Under the pieces are notes generated by a model, which was not told where the DNA came from, made no database searches, and was given only the letters and a program-made list of their open reading frames with translations. A DNA stretch of 64,000 nucleotides from Caprella mutica (Eukaryota > Arthropoda > Malacostraca > Amphipoda > Caprellidae). A program made the translations under genes and the position numbers. The stretch spans positions 123,205 to 187,204 of the forward strand of contig CANNZV010001047.1 in NCBI GenBank assembly GCA_947561585.1, written 5' to 3'. Shown one piece after another: positions 38,301 through 46,479 of this stretch (positions within the stretch are counted from its first letter, which is position 1; every line of letters starts with the position of its first letter).

Positions 38301-41300
38301 AGAACATTTGAAACACAAGCATGTGGTATAGGGTGAGTGAGTGAAGGGCTAAAATGTTAGGTCATTTGGAGTCAGAAAAAGAATTTAGACTGACGTAGTG
38401 GGGAGAATTGCACTAAAAAGAATACATTGGGGAGAATTGCACTAAAAAGAATGCATTGGGAAGAATTGCACTAAAAAGAATACAGTGAGAAGAATTGCAC
38501 TAAAAAGAATGCATTGGGAAGAATTGCACTAAAAAGAATACATTGGGAAAATATGCACTAAAAAGAATACATTGGGAAGAATTGCACTAAAAAGAATACA
38601 TTGGGAAGAATTGCACTAAAAAGAATACAGTGAGAAGATTTCCACTAAAAAGAATACAGTGAGAAGATTTGCACTAAAACGAATACAGTGAGAAGAATTG
38701 CACTAAAAAGAATACAGTGAGAAGAATTGCACTAAAAAGAATGCATTGGGAAGAATTGCACTAAAAAGAATACATTGGGAAAATATGCACTAAAAAGAAT
38801 ACATTGGGAAGAATTGCACTAAAAAGAATACATTGGGAAGAATTGCACTAAAAAGAATACAGTGAGAAGATTTGCACTAAAAAGAATACAGTGAGAAGAT
38901 TTGCACTAAAAAGAATACAGTGAGAAGAATTGCACTAAAAAGAATATAGTTAGAAAAAAAGTTCTAAAAAAGTATTAGGAGCGTATAGGAAAAGGGAAGG
39001 TATTAAAAACGTAATTAGAAGAATTCTATATAAAAAATTTCACTAGAAATCTATTAAAATTAATGTACTTGGAAGAAGTAAGGAGTAAGTAAAGCCTATT
39101 TTTAGTAAGTGAACTAAAAATAATGTGTTAAAAGAAATGCACTGGAAAGAATTAATTAGAACAAAATGCTCTTGAGAATATAGTAATTAAAAGAATCGTA
39201 CAAAAATCAATTTATTTACTAAAAGTATACTGAAAACAGATGAACGAATTTGGAGAAGTGTACTGAAAAATGAAGAACGAATTATAAGAATTGTACTAAA
39301 ACATGTGGAACGAATTATAAGAAGTAAGAAGTGTACTAAAATTGAGGAACGAATTATAAGAAGTAAGAAGTGTACTAAAATTGATGAACGAATTATAAGA
39401 ATTGTACTAAAAATGAGGAACGAATTATAAGAATTGTACTAAAAATGAGGAACGAATTATAAGAATTGTACTAAAACATGTGGAACGAATTATAAGAAGT
39501 AAGAAGTGTACTAAAAATGAGGAACGAATTATAAGAAATAAGAAGTGTACTAAAACATGTGGAACGAATTATAAGAAGTAAGAAGTGTACTAAAATTGAT
39601 GAACGAATTATAAGAATTGTACTAAAAATGAGGAACGAATTATAAGAATTGTACTAAAACATGTGGAACGAATTATAAGAAGTAAGAAGTGTACTAAAAA
39701 TGAGGAACGAATTATAAGAAGTAAGAAGTGTACTAAAAATGAGGAACGAATTATAAGTAAGAAGTGTACTAAAAATGAGGAACGAATTATAAGAAGTGTA
39801 CTAAAAATGAGGAACGAATTATAAGAAGTGTACTAAAAATGAGGAACGAATTATAAGAAGTGTACTAAAAATGAGGAACGAATTATAAGAAGTGTACTAA
39901 AAAATGAGAAACGAATTATTAGAAATGTACTAAAAAAATGAGGAACGAATTAGAAGTGGAATACTAAAAATTGACTATCGAATTATGAGAAGTGTATTAA
40001 AAAATGAAGAACGAAATTTTGTAAGTTTACCTAAAATGTAGCGTCATTAGTCTAATTTAGTTTACTAAGAAAAATATTGAACTTAATTTCTAGGTATTTG
40101 TTGTAATATTTTTTTTTCTGAAGGAATGAATATAAAACGTTCATTGCTATTATCGATTTCTTAGGTTGTCCTTTATATAAGTTATCACATAGTTGTATTG
40201 CGAAAATGTTACATTTCAGTGCTATTAAGATCATTAAATTATTTATAACTAAATCTTACAACCGAAAATAAATTCGAATTAATTCTGTATCATAATTGCG
40301 TATAACAAACTTTCATTTCTATTGGAAAAAATTATTCTTTTAATATTATTTTTAAACTGAGGCTACTCGATAGGTGTTTCTTCAGTATTTTAATTGTTTT
40401 GGCAACGCTTGCTTGAAGAATTATTGCAGGTTTTATTGTGAAACCCTATTCTTGTGGCGTGATGTTGGGTGAGGGTTGGGTGAGGGTTGGGTGAGGGTTG
40501 GGTTACTTAGTTAGGGTGAAGCTATAGAGAGTAAATTGAAAAATTGAAACATAGGTAGAAGGGAAGTTTATAAAACATTATGAATATGGTTAAGTATTAG
40601 TTTATATTTTTATTCAGTATATACGAATTCAAAATCGTAATGCTAGACAAAGCGAAATATTGTTAATTTAAAAGTATTTATACGATAAATTTGAGCATTT
40701 ATATATATAAGGTACAGCTATATTAAAATTTTATTTGTTATATCTTAGTAAATCATCAAAATGTTCTTGTTCGATACTTCTACCATAATTTAAATGATAT
40801 CATAATTATACACTAAGATATTTCTAAATGTTTCGGAGATTTACTTGACTAAATATAGTATAGTTATGATAGTCTCATTTTCCAATGACGAAAAAGATTC
40901 TTTAAATAATAAAAACTAGTTCATTTAGAATGATATAAACATTTATATTTATTCACAAGTCAAGAAAACTGTTAACGGTTTAGTCTGACAATAATGTACG
41001 AAATTAAAATATTATGGTTATGTATGAATACAATCTGCTATAATTTATATAAATGGTTACATTAAAAAACAGGGATGAGCACTCACTAAATTACGTACTT
41101 GTTAGCCATTGGAATCATGCTCCAATCCACATGGTCAAGTATTTCTGTGACTGCATCACTAATCCCAGGACCTTCTAGCACTGGACCATCCTTCTTGTTA
41201 TCCCTTCTCACTCCGGTGGAAGAGGAAGATGTGGAGGTTAGATAGGCCAAGCAGGCGGAGGAAGTGGCATCCATGTGGTGGTGGTTGATGTCAGAGTACC

Positions 41301-41913
41301 TAGAAATGGTTACTCCATTGCCCACCAAAGAAGCGACGTCCATTTCTCTTGGCATCAACTCTGTTATGATAATCGAGTGGGGATTACTTGGAGTGGAGGA
41401 GGAGGCGGGGGATGCGACGGTAGTGGTGGAAGTGAATGGTCGTGAGTGGGGGGAGTAGTTCGAATGGGATGAGGCTATGGCACTGGGGGAGACTGAATGC
41501 TGACCGGGAGAGGCAGAACTGGATGAAGATGAACTCGAAGCTTCTTCTTCTACACTGTAGTACGGAGTGTAGATTGCGGCTGGTGTGGCTGGCGAAGACG
41601 TTCCGATATCACTGGTGATCAATATTGGCGGTAGAGTGCTGGAGGCGCGATCATTGTTTATCGTAGTTTCTACGACTACTGAAGATGGTGCCGAAATGGC
41701 AGGTGACACGTTATCTTCCTTGATGGTGGTTATAGTCTCGAGAGTGTCTGACTCGCTGGCGTAAACTGATACCACCGAATCAGACATCTTTTCTGTCATG
41801 AAAGGAGACTGTAGGATTTGCTGTTCAAGTCTTTGGGAGTTTTCCATCTTTGTCACTAGGTCAAAGGCGGACATTTCCGGGGAACCACGCTCTATCTTAA
41901 TAAAATCCTCCAT
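22723..41913 (-). CDS. SoxE: SoxE-class HMG-box transcription factor, complete four-exon gene
   Basis: Four exons join with matching phases: 41099-41913 (phase 2 out), 35099-35236 (phase 2), 23414-23653 (phase 2) and 22723-23305, totalling 1776 nt, 591 residues plus stop. Residues 251-269 are [19 protein letters not shown], the DNA-dependent dimerisation motif specific to SoxE (SOX8/9/10). The HMG box follows at about residues 278-354, with [23 protein letters not shown] and [12 protein letters not shown]; the intron after IWR is at the position conserved in SoxE/SoxF genes. Upstream is a Ser/Thr-rich region; downstream is a Pro/Ser-rich region (about 360-540) and a Tyr/Pro-rich end ([12 protein letters not shown]), the expected site of a transactivation domain. 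SoxE proteins bind the DNA minor groove, bend DNA and act in gonad, gut and neural/glial development in animals. Introns are 1.5, 5.9 and 11.4 kb when rounded in no particular order (0.1 kb for 3-4). Confidence 0.93.
23414..23653 (-). CDS. SoxE: SoxE exon 3: second half of the HMG box and Gly/Ser/Pro linker
   Basis: Follows the acceptor CTCCCCCAG and ends ATG AG before the donor GTAAGA at 23413. It encodes [37 protein letters not shown] and a basic tail, then a Gly/Ser/Pro-rich linker. Vertebrate SoxE proteins have LLNESEKRPF at the start of this half; here the two residues after WR are Gly-Met. Confidence 0.95.
23666..24588. other. SoxE intron 2, 3' part, no separate gene
   Basis: Intronic AT-rich DNA; the first part near 23660-23710 is a purine/pyrimidine-biased tract (GGGGGAGAGAATG repeats) that forms the polypyrimidine tract of the exon 3 acceptor on the minus strand. 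Confidence 0.55.
24589..24725. mobile_element. palindromic hairpin element (GGGTAAGTTAC family), copy A
   Basis: AGGGTAAGTTACGAATTATC then GGTCGGTTTCACATTTTCGG on the left is mirrored by CTGAAGATGTGAAACCCATCG on the right with a roughly 50-bp AT loop. The outer 15 bases of the right arm are lost. Same family as 43006-43220, 44527-44675 and 51042-51193. Confidence 0.8.
26180..26395. mobile_element. inverted-repeat element with a 40-bp internal duplication
   Basis: GTGTTTCAGTACGATGCACT (26193) is mirrored by AGTGCATCGCACTGAAACAC (about 26360-26380). Within the left arm CATTTCAGTACGATGC.. TTAGTGTCTCAG is repeated 2.5 times with a 40-bp period. A relative lies at 36509-36625. Confidence 0.75.
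26858..28449. repeat. 32-bp minisatellite, about 50 copies, in SoxE intron 2
   Basis: The unit GTACTATCAGAGAAAAGAGT + CACTGTGATGAT repeats with very few changes. Rare variants (GTGGTAATG) occur near 27652, 28164 and 28356; the spacings 512 and 192 are exact multiples of 32 and suggest block duplication. One extra A appears in each of the last two units. Confidence 0.98.
28450..30111. other. SoxE intron 2; degenerate GGAGAATATTAG repeat at 29190-29480
   Basis: No gene. A degenerate 10-12-bp repeat (GGAGAATATTAGGAGATTAT) covers about 29190-29480. A GC-richer patch at 29615-29715 has no reading frame I can support. Confidence 0.55.
30112..30240. mobile_element. diverged hairpin of the GGGTAAG family
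   Basis: GGGGTAAGCTCTGAGATATC and GAGTTCCACAATTCCGATCA are mirrored by GATCGAAAATATGGAACTG and ATATCTGAGAGCTTAGCC. It has the same layout as the other hairpins (terminal GGGTAAG, then a TTCCACA-like stretch, GATCA/C, AT loop) but clearly different sequence, so it is a subfamily. Confidence 0.65.
30282..30292. promoter_or_regulatory. CCACCTGGTGG perfect palindrome, possible E-box/CTCF-like site
   Basis: An 11-bp perfect dyad with an E-box core in an intron of SoxE, in a short stretch of more mixed base composition than its surroundings. It resembles the CCACC(T/A)(G/A)GTGG-like half of CTCF motifs and E-box sites; binding is only a guess. Confidence 0.25.
30704..30913. repeat. 21-bp minisatellite, 10 identical copies, in SoxE intron 2
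   Basis: The unit GACTCTTGTACAGCTGAGTA + A repeats ten times without a mismatch that I can see. It contains the E-box CAGCTG. The 178-codon minus-strand frame across it (30624-31160) results from the period being divisible by three. Confidence 0.97.
31161..32759. other. SoxE intron 2; one short frame at 31582-31803, no assigned gene
   Basis: A plus-strand frame of 73 codons at 31582 contains [20 protein letters not shown] and [11 protein letters not shown], which has a coding-like composition and could be a fragment of a mobile-element ORF, but I cannot name it. An imperfect GGGTCAAAGGTTA near 32613 resembles a nuclear-receptor DR1 half-site pair. Confidence 0.3.
32760..33245. repeat. 33-bp imperfect minisatellite, about 14 copies
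   Basis: The unit GTAACCTGTAGGTCCTAGCT + GTTAAAGGACATG is repeated with many substitutions and small indels; the right half uses an AAGCTTTTA variant. It is older than the nearby 32-bp and 21-bp arrays, judging by divergence. Confidence 0.92.
33246..34499. other. SoxE intron 2, AT-rich, nothing seen
   Basis: No frame, array or inverted repeat that I can support. Confidence 0.5.
34500..34950. other. long pyrimidine-rich tract (plus strand) in SoxE intron 2
   Basis: About 450 bases consist almost wholly of C, T and A with CTCC/CACTT runs and hardly any G. On the transcribed minus strand this is a purine-rich (GGAG/GTGG) tract directly downstream of the exon 2 donor. The open frame 34505-34768 is a composition artefact. 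Confidence 0.8.
34951..35100 (-). repeat. 47-48-bp tandem repeat carrying copies of the exon 2 splice donor
   Basis: The plus-strand motif CTCACCTCCATAT begins at 34951, 34999, 35046 and, with the exon end, at 35094 (spacings 48, 47, 48). On the minus strand each copy reads ATATGGAG|GTGAGT. Only the copy at 35099/35098 is attached to the HMG-box exon; the other GTs are at 34955, 35003 and 35050. Confidence 0.9.
35099..35236 (-). CDS. SoxE: SoxE exon 2: first half of the HMG box
   Basis: Follows the acceptor TTTCCCAG and ends TGG AG before the donor GTGAGT at 35098. It encodes [20 protein letters not shown] and then [25 protein letters not shown]. The RPMNAFMVW signature and helix 1-2 residues match Sox proteins closely. 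The exon's 3' end lies in a 47-48-bp tandem repeat that continues into the intron. Confidence 0.95.
35237..35911. other. SoxE intron 1, AT-rich, nothing seen
   Basis: Contains a long T/A-rich run upstream of the exon 2 acceptor and no other structure I can support. Confidence 0.45.
35912..36105. mobile_element. MITE-like element dense in TGACTC motifs, in SoxE intron 1
   Basis: Within about 190 bases there are nine TGACTC or GAGTCA hexamers in both orientations, including full TGAGTCA/TGACTCA heptamers. The right end (GACTCGTATTTTTTTCCCAGTG) is loosely mirrored by the left (ACGTATTTTCAAAAATGTGAGTC), so the cluster is probably a degenerate inverted-repeat element with a CACTGGGAAA end. TGA(G/C)TCA is also the AP-1 bZIP site. 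Confidence 0.5.
36509..36625. mobile_element. inverted-repeat element related to 26180-26395
   Basis: GTTTCAGTGCGCTTTAGTGT (about 36508) is mirrored by ACACTAAAGTACATCGCACTGAAA (about 36592-36615). It carries the same GATGCACTTTAGTGTCTCAG words as the 26-kb element but is shorter. Confidence 0.7.
36626..38194. other. SoxE intron 1; GC-richer patch at 36800-36950, otherwise AT-rich
   Basis: The patch 36800-36950 is unusually GC-rich for the region and open on the minus strand (36550-36948, with [20 protein letters not shown]), but I recognise no family and no splice sites. The rest is AT-rich without features. Confidence 0.35.
38195..38285. repeat. 26-27-bp tandem repeat, about 3 copies
   Basis: CCACTTGTACCACACTAAAC + CACA is repeated three times, with a decayed fourth. 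Confidence 0.85.
38400..38945. repeat. 29-bp minisatellite, about 19 copies, with a 232-bp higher-order unit
   Basis: The unit GAATTGCACTAAAAAGAATA + CATTGGGAA alternates with CAGTGAGAA and GCATTGGGAA variants. The variant series starting with GCATTGGGAA at 38511 recurs at 38743, an offset of 232 = 8 x 29. Confidence 0.93.
39240..39965. repeat. mixed-period minisatellite (32 bp and longer variants), about 21 copies
   Basis: The unit GAGGAACGAATTATAAGAAG + TGTACTAAAAAT has a 32-bp period at its right end. Longer units contain an extra AAGTAAG, and others use CATGTGGAACG or TTGATGAACG. It shares the ACTAAAAA word with the 29-bp array just before it. Confidence 0.9.
39966..41098. other. SoxE intron 1, 5' part; G-rich repeat at 40464-40503
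   Basis: GTTGGGTGAGG is repeated four times at 40464-40503, giving eight GGG runs in 40 bases on the plus strand (C-rich on the SoxE transcript strand). The remainder is AT-rich with no feature. Confidence 0.6.
41099..41913 (-). CDS. SoxE: SoxE exon 1: start codon, N-terminal region and dimerisation motif
   Basis: ATG at 41913-41911 begins [20 protein letters not shown]. It is the first ATG after an upstream region with stops, and the frame is open for 271 codons. The exon is rich in Ser/Thr/Ala and low-complexity Ser runs (near 41215-41235 and 41520-41545). It ends ATG GCT AAC AA before the donor GTACGT at 41098. The strongly conserved part is the last 25 codons. The first junction codon is AAC (AA + C). 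Confidence 0.92.
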
Positions 41914-42600
41914 TACTTCTTCACAAGGACATGTAATTAATTAACTTAAACTAAAAAAGAACCACTGGTTAAAAGTTTATCGGATTCTTGCGCTTATCTT
42001 TCAAAAGGAAGATTCCCACACACTCACTCTTTCAAAAATGTCCTTTGGTCATGATAAAGCAACTGAAAAATGATCACAAAGCACTCTTTGTTTTCTGGAA
42101 TCAATTCCGTGATATTGTGAGGTAGATCGCGTGCCCTCGGGACGGAATTGCGATTGTTAGCGCTTTCGTATCGAAGACATTAGTCCAGTGTAGCGGCAAC
42201 AACAACCTGTTTGTACGAGCTGTGCTCCTCCCCTCAAATCACAAACCACGCCCTTTTAGAGGGTAATTGCTACCCAGCCCTCACTTCTAACGCCAAATAT
42301 TACGACAATTCAATGAATTTTACGGCAAAAAGAGCGTGTATTTTCCATATAAAATGCATATTGGAAGTAATAGATGCAATAGGGTGATTATTTAACGCAA
42401 ATTTGTAATTTTATTGTTCATTTCTTCTCTGCTGGGTACGATGCAGCCCTCGCTTTTTCTCAACCAATGAGGGGTGAGAGGGTAAGTACCCTACAGTTAC
42501 AGGTGGTTGTTCCTGACCAATCAGCGGTAAGGAGGAACTCTTTTAAAATCCGAGGGCATCTACCCTCACATATTGAATTAACGGACAGGATAAAATATTA
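41914..42600 (-). promoter_or_regulatory. putative SoxE 5' UTR and promoter region
   Basis: This region directly upstream of the SoxE ATG is GC-richer than the flanks. It holds CCAAT boxes at 42464-42468 and 42517-42521 (plus-strand reading; ATTGG on the gene's strand), a GC/CACC-box (CACGCCC) near 42246, and several GGGTA..TACCC dyads (42261, 42481, 42565). No clear TATA box near a definable start. The assignment rests on position and motif content. Confidence 0.4.
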
Positions 42601-43005
42601 GAATACATTTCTTATTAATACTACTTTTGAAATGAATAATTAGACATTTAACTTATTACAAAATCTCCCTGTTTCTTATGTTAAATAATTACAAACTCTT
42701 ATTCCAAATATCAAATAATATTTCATTTTTATATATATTGATACTCTTAAGATGAAAAATTCAAGTATTAGTGTTATTAATTATTAATCTTTTGAATTAA
42801 ATAGCAATCTTCTTCCTTGATTTACAATTGCCAATTTATTTATTTATGTATTTATTTAAATAGCACAGCACTAAAGGATACATAGATGAAGAATAATATT
42901 TATTGTTAATAAAATACAGTTAAAGAAGAGTGAGACTAATGATTATAGTTACTATACCTACCTTATTATATTGCTGTAGTTATTTTAAAGGCATATATAG
43001 TGATG

Positions 43006-43220
43006 TAGGGCATGTTACTAATTATCGGACGGTTTCACATCTTCGGTCATACAAGAAAAACGATAAATTATTGATTACTCAATTTATGTTTTAATTAGTA
43101 TCCATGATACCTGCAGGTATATGGATACTAATTAAAACAAAAATAAAGAAAATATTATTATTATCGTTTTTCTTATATGACCGGAGATGTGAAACTGACC
43201 GATAATTAGTAACTTAGCCT
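43006..43220. mobile_element. palindromic hairpin element (GGGTAAGTTAC family), copy B
   Basis: GTTACTAATTATCGGACGGT and TTCACATCTTCGGTCATA are mirrored by TATGACCGGAGATGTGAA and ACTGACCGATAATTAGTAAC. A further inner dyad (ATCCATGATACC near 43101 with GTATATGGATAC) extends the stem, giving the longest copy. Confidence 0.85.
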
Positions 43221-44526
43221 AGTCATCGTTGTGAAAATTAAAATTAGCTTTCAATTGAATTTTTAACTTTAATCTGTTTACCAAGCAATCATATTTAGCG
43301 GAGAAGATGAGTAAAATTAAACATTAAACAATCTTTACTGATATAATTATTATTAAAAAAATTATGCGGTTTTCAGATTAATGATCCTAAGACTTTGTTC
43401 TGCAATACTATGTAATAAACTCAATTTTTCCCGGGAAGAACTTTCAAGTTGACATTTACAATAGATTTCTTAAAAATTAGTTACTTAATTTTACGTAAAG
43501 AATGAACATTTATTTTCTGCGTACATCTGGCTATCGCATTGGTGTAACATTGTGGTTCAAAATAAAAAGGCCTTAGTTCACTTTTCTAAGTGTAGACATG
43601 ACCTTATCTAGCTAGGAGATATTTAGGCATACAAGTGTGTTTGGATAAGTGTACAAGTGAGGTGAGAAATGTACAGTGTACAAGTGAATTAGATAATAAG
43701 TTCTCGTGTAAAATATTGTACACTTCTGTAAATTATTTTATTCTAACATGCAGTAATTTGATATTCCGTTGTAAATTTACCAAAATAATGAACATGAATT
43801 CACTCAATAAAAAACCTATATTTTACTACCTAATATACAGTATTTTGTATTTATGAAATATTATATAAGGATGCTTTAAAATGTATAAGGTACCATACAT
43901 AATATGTGCAGATGTTGTCCATTATGAATGAATAGAAATGATGTACGTACATAACAGATATAAAATATTGGTGGTATATTATCTAAGATATCTATTGCTA
44001 TGTTGATAAGTAGATATGTATAGTTAGATATAGATACGTAAAGGACAAAACGATTTTTTATGACATAAAAGATACACAGGGATATCTATAGATATTGAAA
44101 AGTCATATATGATAAGTATAGATAATACATAAGTGTTTGTAAGTGAAATTAATAGCTAGAAGACAGGCTGTACTTCAAATCACAGAGACTTTTAATGTTG
44201 TGTTAAATTAAAATAGTTTATTTAGATGGTTATTTAACCGCAATTAATAAACTGCAAGTACAATTCTATTGAAATATTTATTTATCAGTAGGCAGGTAGT
44301 GCGACATTGAAAAGATATACAATGAGAATTTTATTCATTTCTTAGCTCACGACAATAGAGGGCAAATGAACATAAAATAATTTTTCTTGGAGTACTTCTA
44401 AATTTATACAAATAAGGTAATTTAAGTTATTCATTTTTTTAACTCATTTACTATCAATAACCAAATATATGGGATGCTGTATACCAAAATAACTGCTAAA
44501 CTAATAGTGTTATTTTCCATTCTGTT
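43221..44526. other. intergenic, no gene seen
   Basis: AT-rich. A small GTACAAGTG repeat (three copies) occurs near 43629-43685. The 73-codon frame at 43635 has no recognisable domain. Confidence 0.5.
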
Positions 44527-44675
44527 TGGTAAGTTACGAATTATCGGTCAGTTCCACATCTTCGTTCATAAAAGAAAAAACGATATATTAATAATTGAAA
44601 TTAAGTAATTTTCAATCACTTTTTCTTATATGACCGCAAATGTGAAACTGACTGATAATTCATAACTTACCCTAG
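44527..44675. mobile_element. palindromic hairpin element (GGGTAAGTTAC family), copy C
   Basis: GGTAAGTTACGAATTATCGG and TCAGTTCCACATCTTCGTTC are mirrored by GACCGCAAATGTGAAACTGA and CTGATAATTCATAACTTACC around a short AT loop. Confidence 0.88.
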
Positions 44676-45270
44676 ATTTGATTCTATTATTTCACTTGAG
44701 ATGTTTGTAAAAATTATATTGTGTACTTTAGTATTTACTATTTAATAATAACTAATATTAACTATTATTCTTCTAATTAATTTCTTTTTGATCGGATAAT
44801 CCTGATAAATCCTGCTTAATATATTTAGTAAAGTTAATTTAATTTCTAGTACCTACTTTTTGAGACGGAACACAGACATCAAAACCACTTAGGAAAACAG
44901 AGGGAATTTCCTGCAGAGGAAGCCTGTTCCTTTGGGAGGGTATGGCCTCATGTCCTAATCAACTTAGATATTAACTTGTGATTGCTAGTCAATTTGAATA
45001 CTAAATTTTACTGATCAATAATAAAAAAAATTGCGTTCAAAACAATTGTCAAGAACACAGTTGTTTAGGCAGTCTAAATCAATCAGTTGTTTTGCTGTAA
45101 ATCAAAAGCGATCATTTTCTATATGGGACAGTCATAGAAAACTCTTTCAATGGTATACTCTGATAATATGATAGGGAATCAATGATATTTATTTTTGTTG
45201 GTGTCGTTTATGTGAAAGAACTGCTAAACTGTTGACGTCAGAGGACTGCATGGTTTTTGTTGGTAGGTAC
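44676..45270. other. intergenic, no gene seen
   Basis: Mixed AT-rich DNA. The end nearest 45270 may already belong to the LINE fragment that starts there. Confidence 0.4.
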
Positions 45271-45276
45271 AGTTCT

Positions 45277-46010
45277 AGTCGTCACCCAAGACATTCGACA
45301 TTGAATGATGTTGCAAACCGGGCCTTGTAGAGAGCAGGACTACACTCAGAGAAATTCCGATGCACCCAGGTGTTTCGAGTTTACCCTCTGGCCTTGTCTC
45401 TAAAGCGAGACACTTTTGTTATAGAAGTGGTTTGGATGCACAAAAGTGCATCAGTTCGATGCACTTTAGAGCCTTAGTTATAAGTTTCTTAAAATGATGA
45501 GAAAAAAAAATGAGGAAAGAATAATTTCCTCATCATTTTAACAAACTTAACCTGGGTGCATCAGTTAGAGTTATTTATTTTTCTCAGTGTATCTTCAGTG
45601 CTTGAGCCTCCTGGACCTGACAGAGGGGATGATAAGCGCCCTCATGGTATTACCTCAATTCATTACAAGAATGACAAGAGTATGGTTTGGTACTGCATGT
45701 GTGAGAACACATATGCAGGGATGCATTCCACTGATTCCCCGATTGAGGCCAGATCAGCTACCGGGGTGCGGAGAACCTTAATTCTTAGAAATACTCCGCC
45801 ATTGGTGATGCTTACATTTTTGACCGAATTTCTTTAGAGACCACAAGAGCGTACGACAGTACCACCTCCTCAATCATGAAGTTCATAGGTTGACGCCTTG
45901 TTGAGACAACGAACGATTCAAGGAGTCTGCCTGGTTCCAACAGCGAAGGGCTCTTACGATCCAGAGAGGGAATCCCTTTAGCATCCTTTCACCCACGAAG
46001 GATAGGTTTT
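45277..46010 (+). pseudogene. LINE C-terminal fragment, interrupted by a MITE
   Basis: The frame at 45277 reads RHPRHSTLNDVANRAL, a stop, then RAG at 45341; it resumes at 45590 with SSVLEPPGPDRGDDKRPHGI and SMVWYCMCENTYAG. The words RH..LND..R.L, LEP.GL.R.D.KRPDG and (L/V)VWD.TC..TYA are typical of the zinc-finger-like C-terminal region of LINE reverse transcriptases widespread in invertebrates. After a stop at 45836 the text corresponding to the tail at 20215-20400 appears (45860-46000) with a frameshift. The 5' RT domain is absent, so this is a truncated dead copy. Confidence 0.7.
45343..45589. mobile_element. 247-bp MITE with TA target-site duplication inside the LINE fragment
   Basis: The element starts CACTCAGAGAAATTCCGATG and ends with CATC .. 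TTTTCTCAGTG; both ends carry GATGCACCCAGGT / ACCTGGGTGCATC inside the tips. TA at 45341-45342 and TA at 45590-45591 flank it. Removing the element with one TA gives an uninterrupted LINE reading (AGLSSVLEPPG). TA duplication and CACT.AGA ends point to Tc1/mariner-type mobilisation. An internal dyad GATGCAC-AAAA-GTGCATC lies near 45433. Confidence 0.88.
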
Positions 46011-46479
46011 AGATGGTTGTGAGCACCCCTTCAGGAAACTCAAATAATTTGATATTAAATCAACAATTAAACCCACTGATATTTAGGACAATGTTGAAGA
46101 CATACACAGAGAATTTTTTTTACTCATATTTAATGGGTCATCAATTTTTGCTTTGATTTATTACGTGAGTTGGCTGGACTTCATTCTTGTTTTCACGTGT
46201 GTTAAAAAAAACTTTGACGTGGTGTGTCACCAAATATAAGTTAATTCAATTAATTTTATGGATTGAATCAACTTACTATGAAAGTTAAAAGTTATTTTTC
46301 TGAGCATTTTAATGTATGCTAAAACAACTATGGCAGAGTGTATTGAAGTAACTCACAAAGACTGTTAATTCAATGTATCTGGTGTATAAATTAACTTACT
46401 ATGAGATTTAGCATTACTTTTTTATGTTTAGGTGTGAGTAGAAACAACTGTTTTGTTTTAACCAACGTAATTTAATTAG

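Noticed and set aside
40464..40503. Telomere-like GTTGGGTGAGG repeat
   Set aside because: Only four units inside an intron and not matching the TTAGG or TTAGGG telomere units; kept only as a G-rich simple repeat.
41264..41618. Plus-strand frames opposite SoxE exon 1
   Set aside because: Shadows of the Ser/Thr-rich coding strand.
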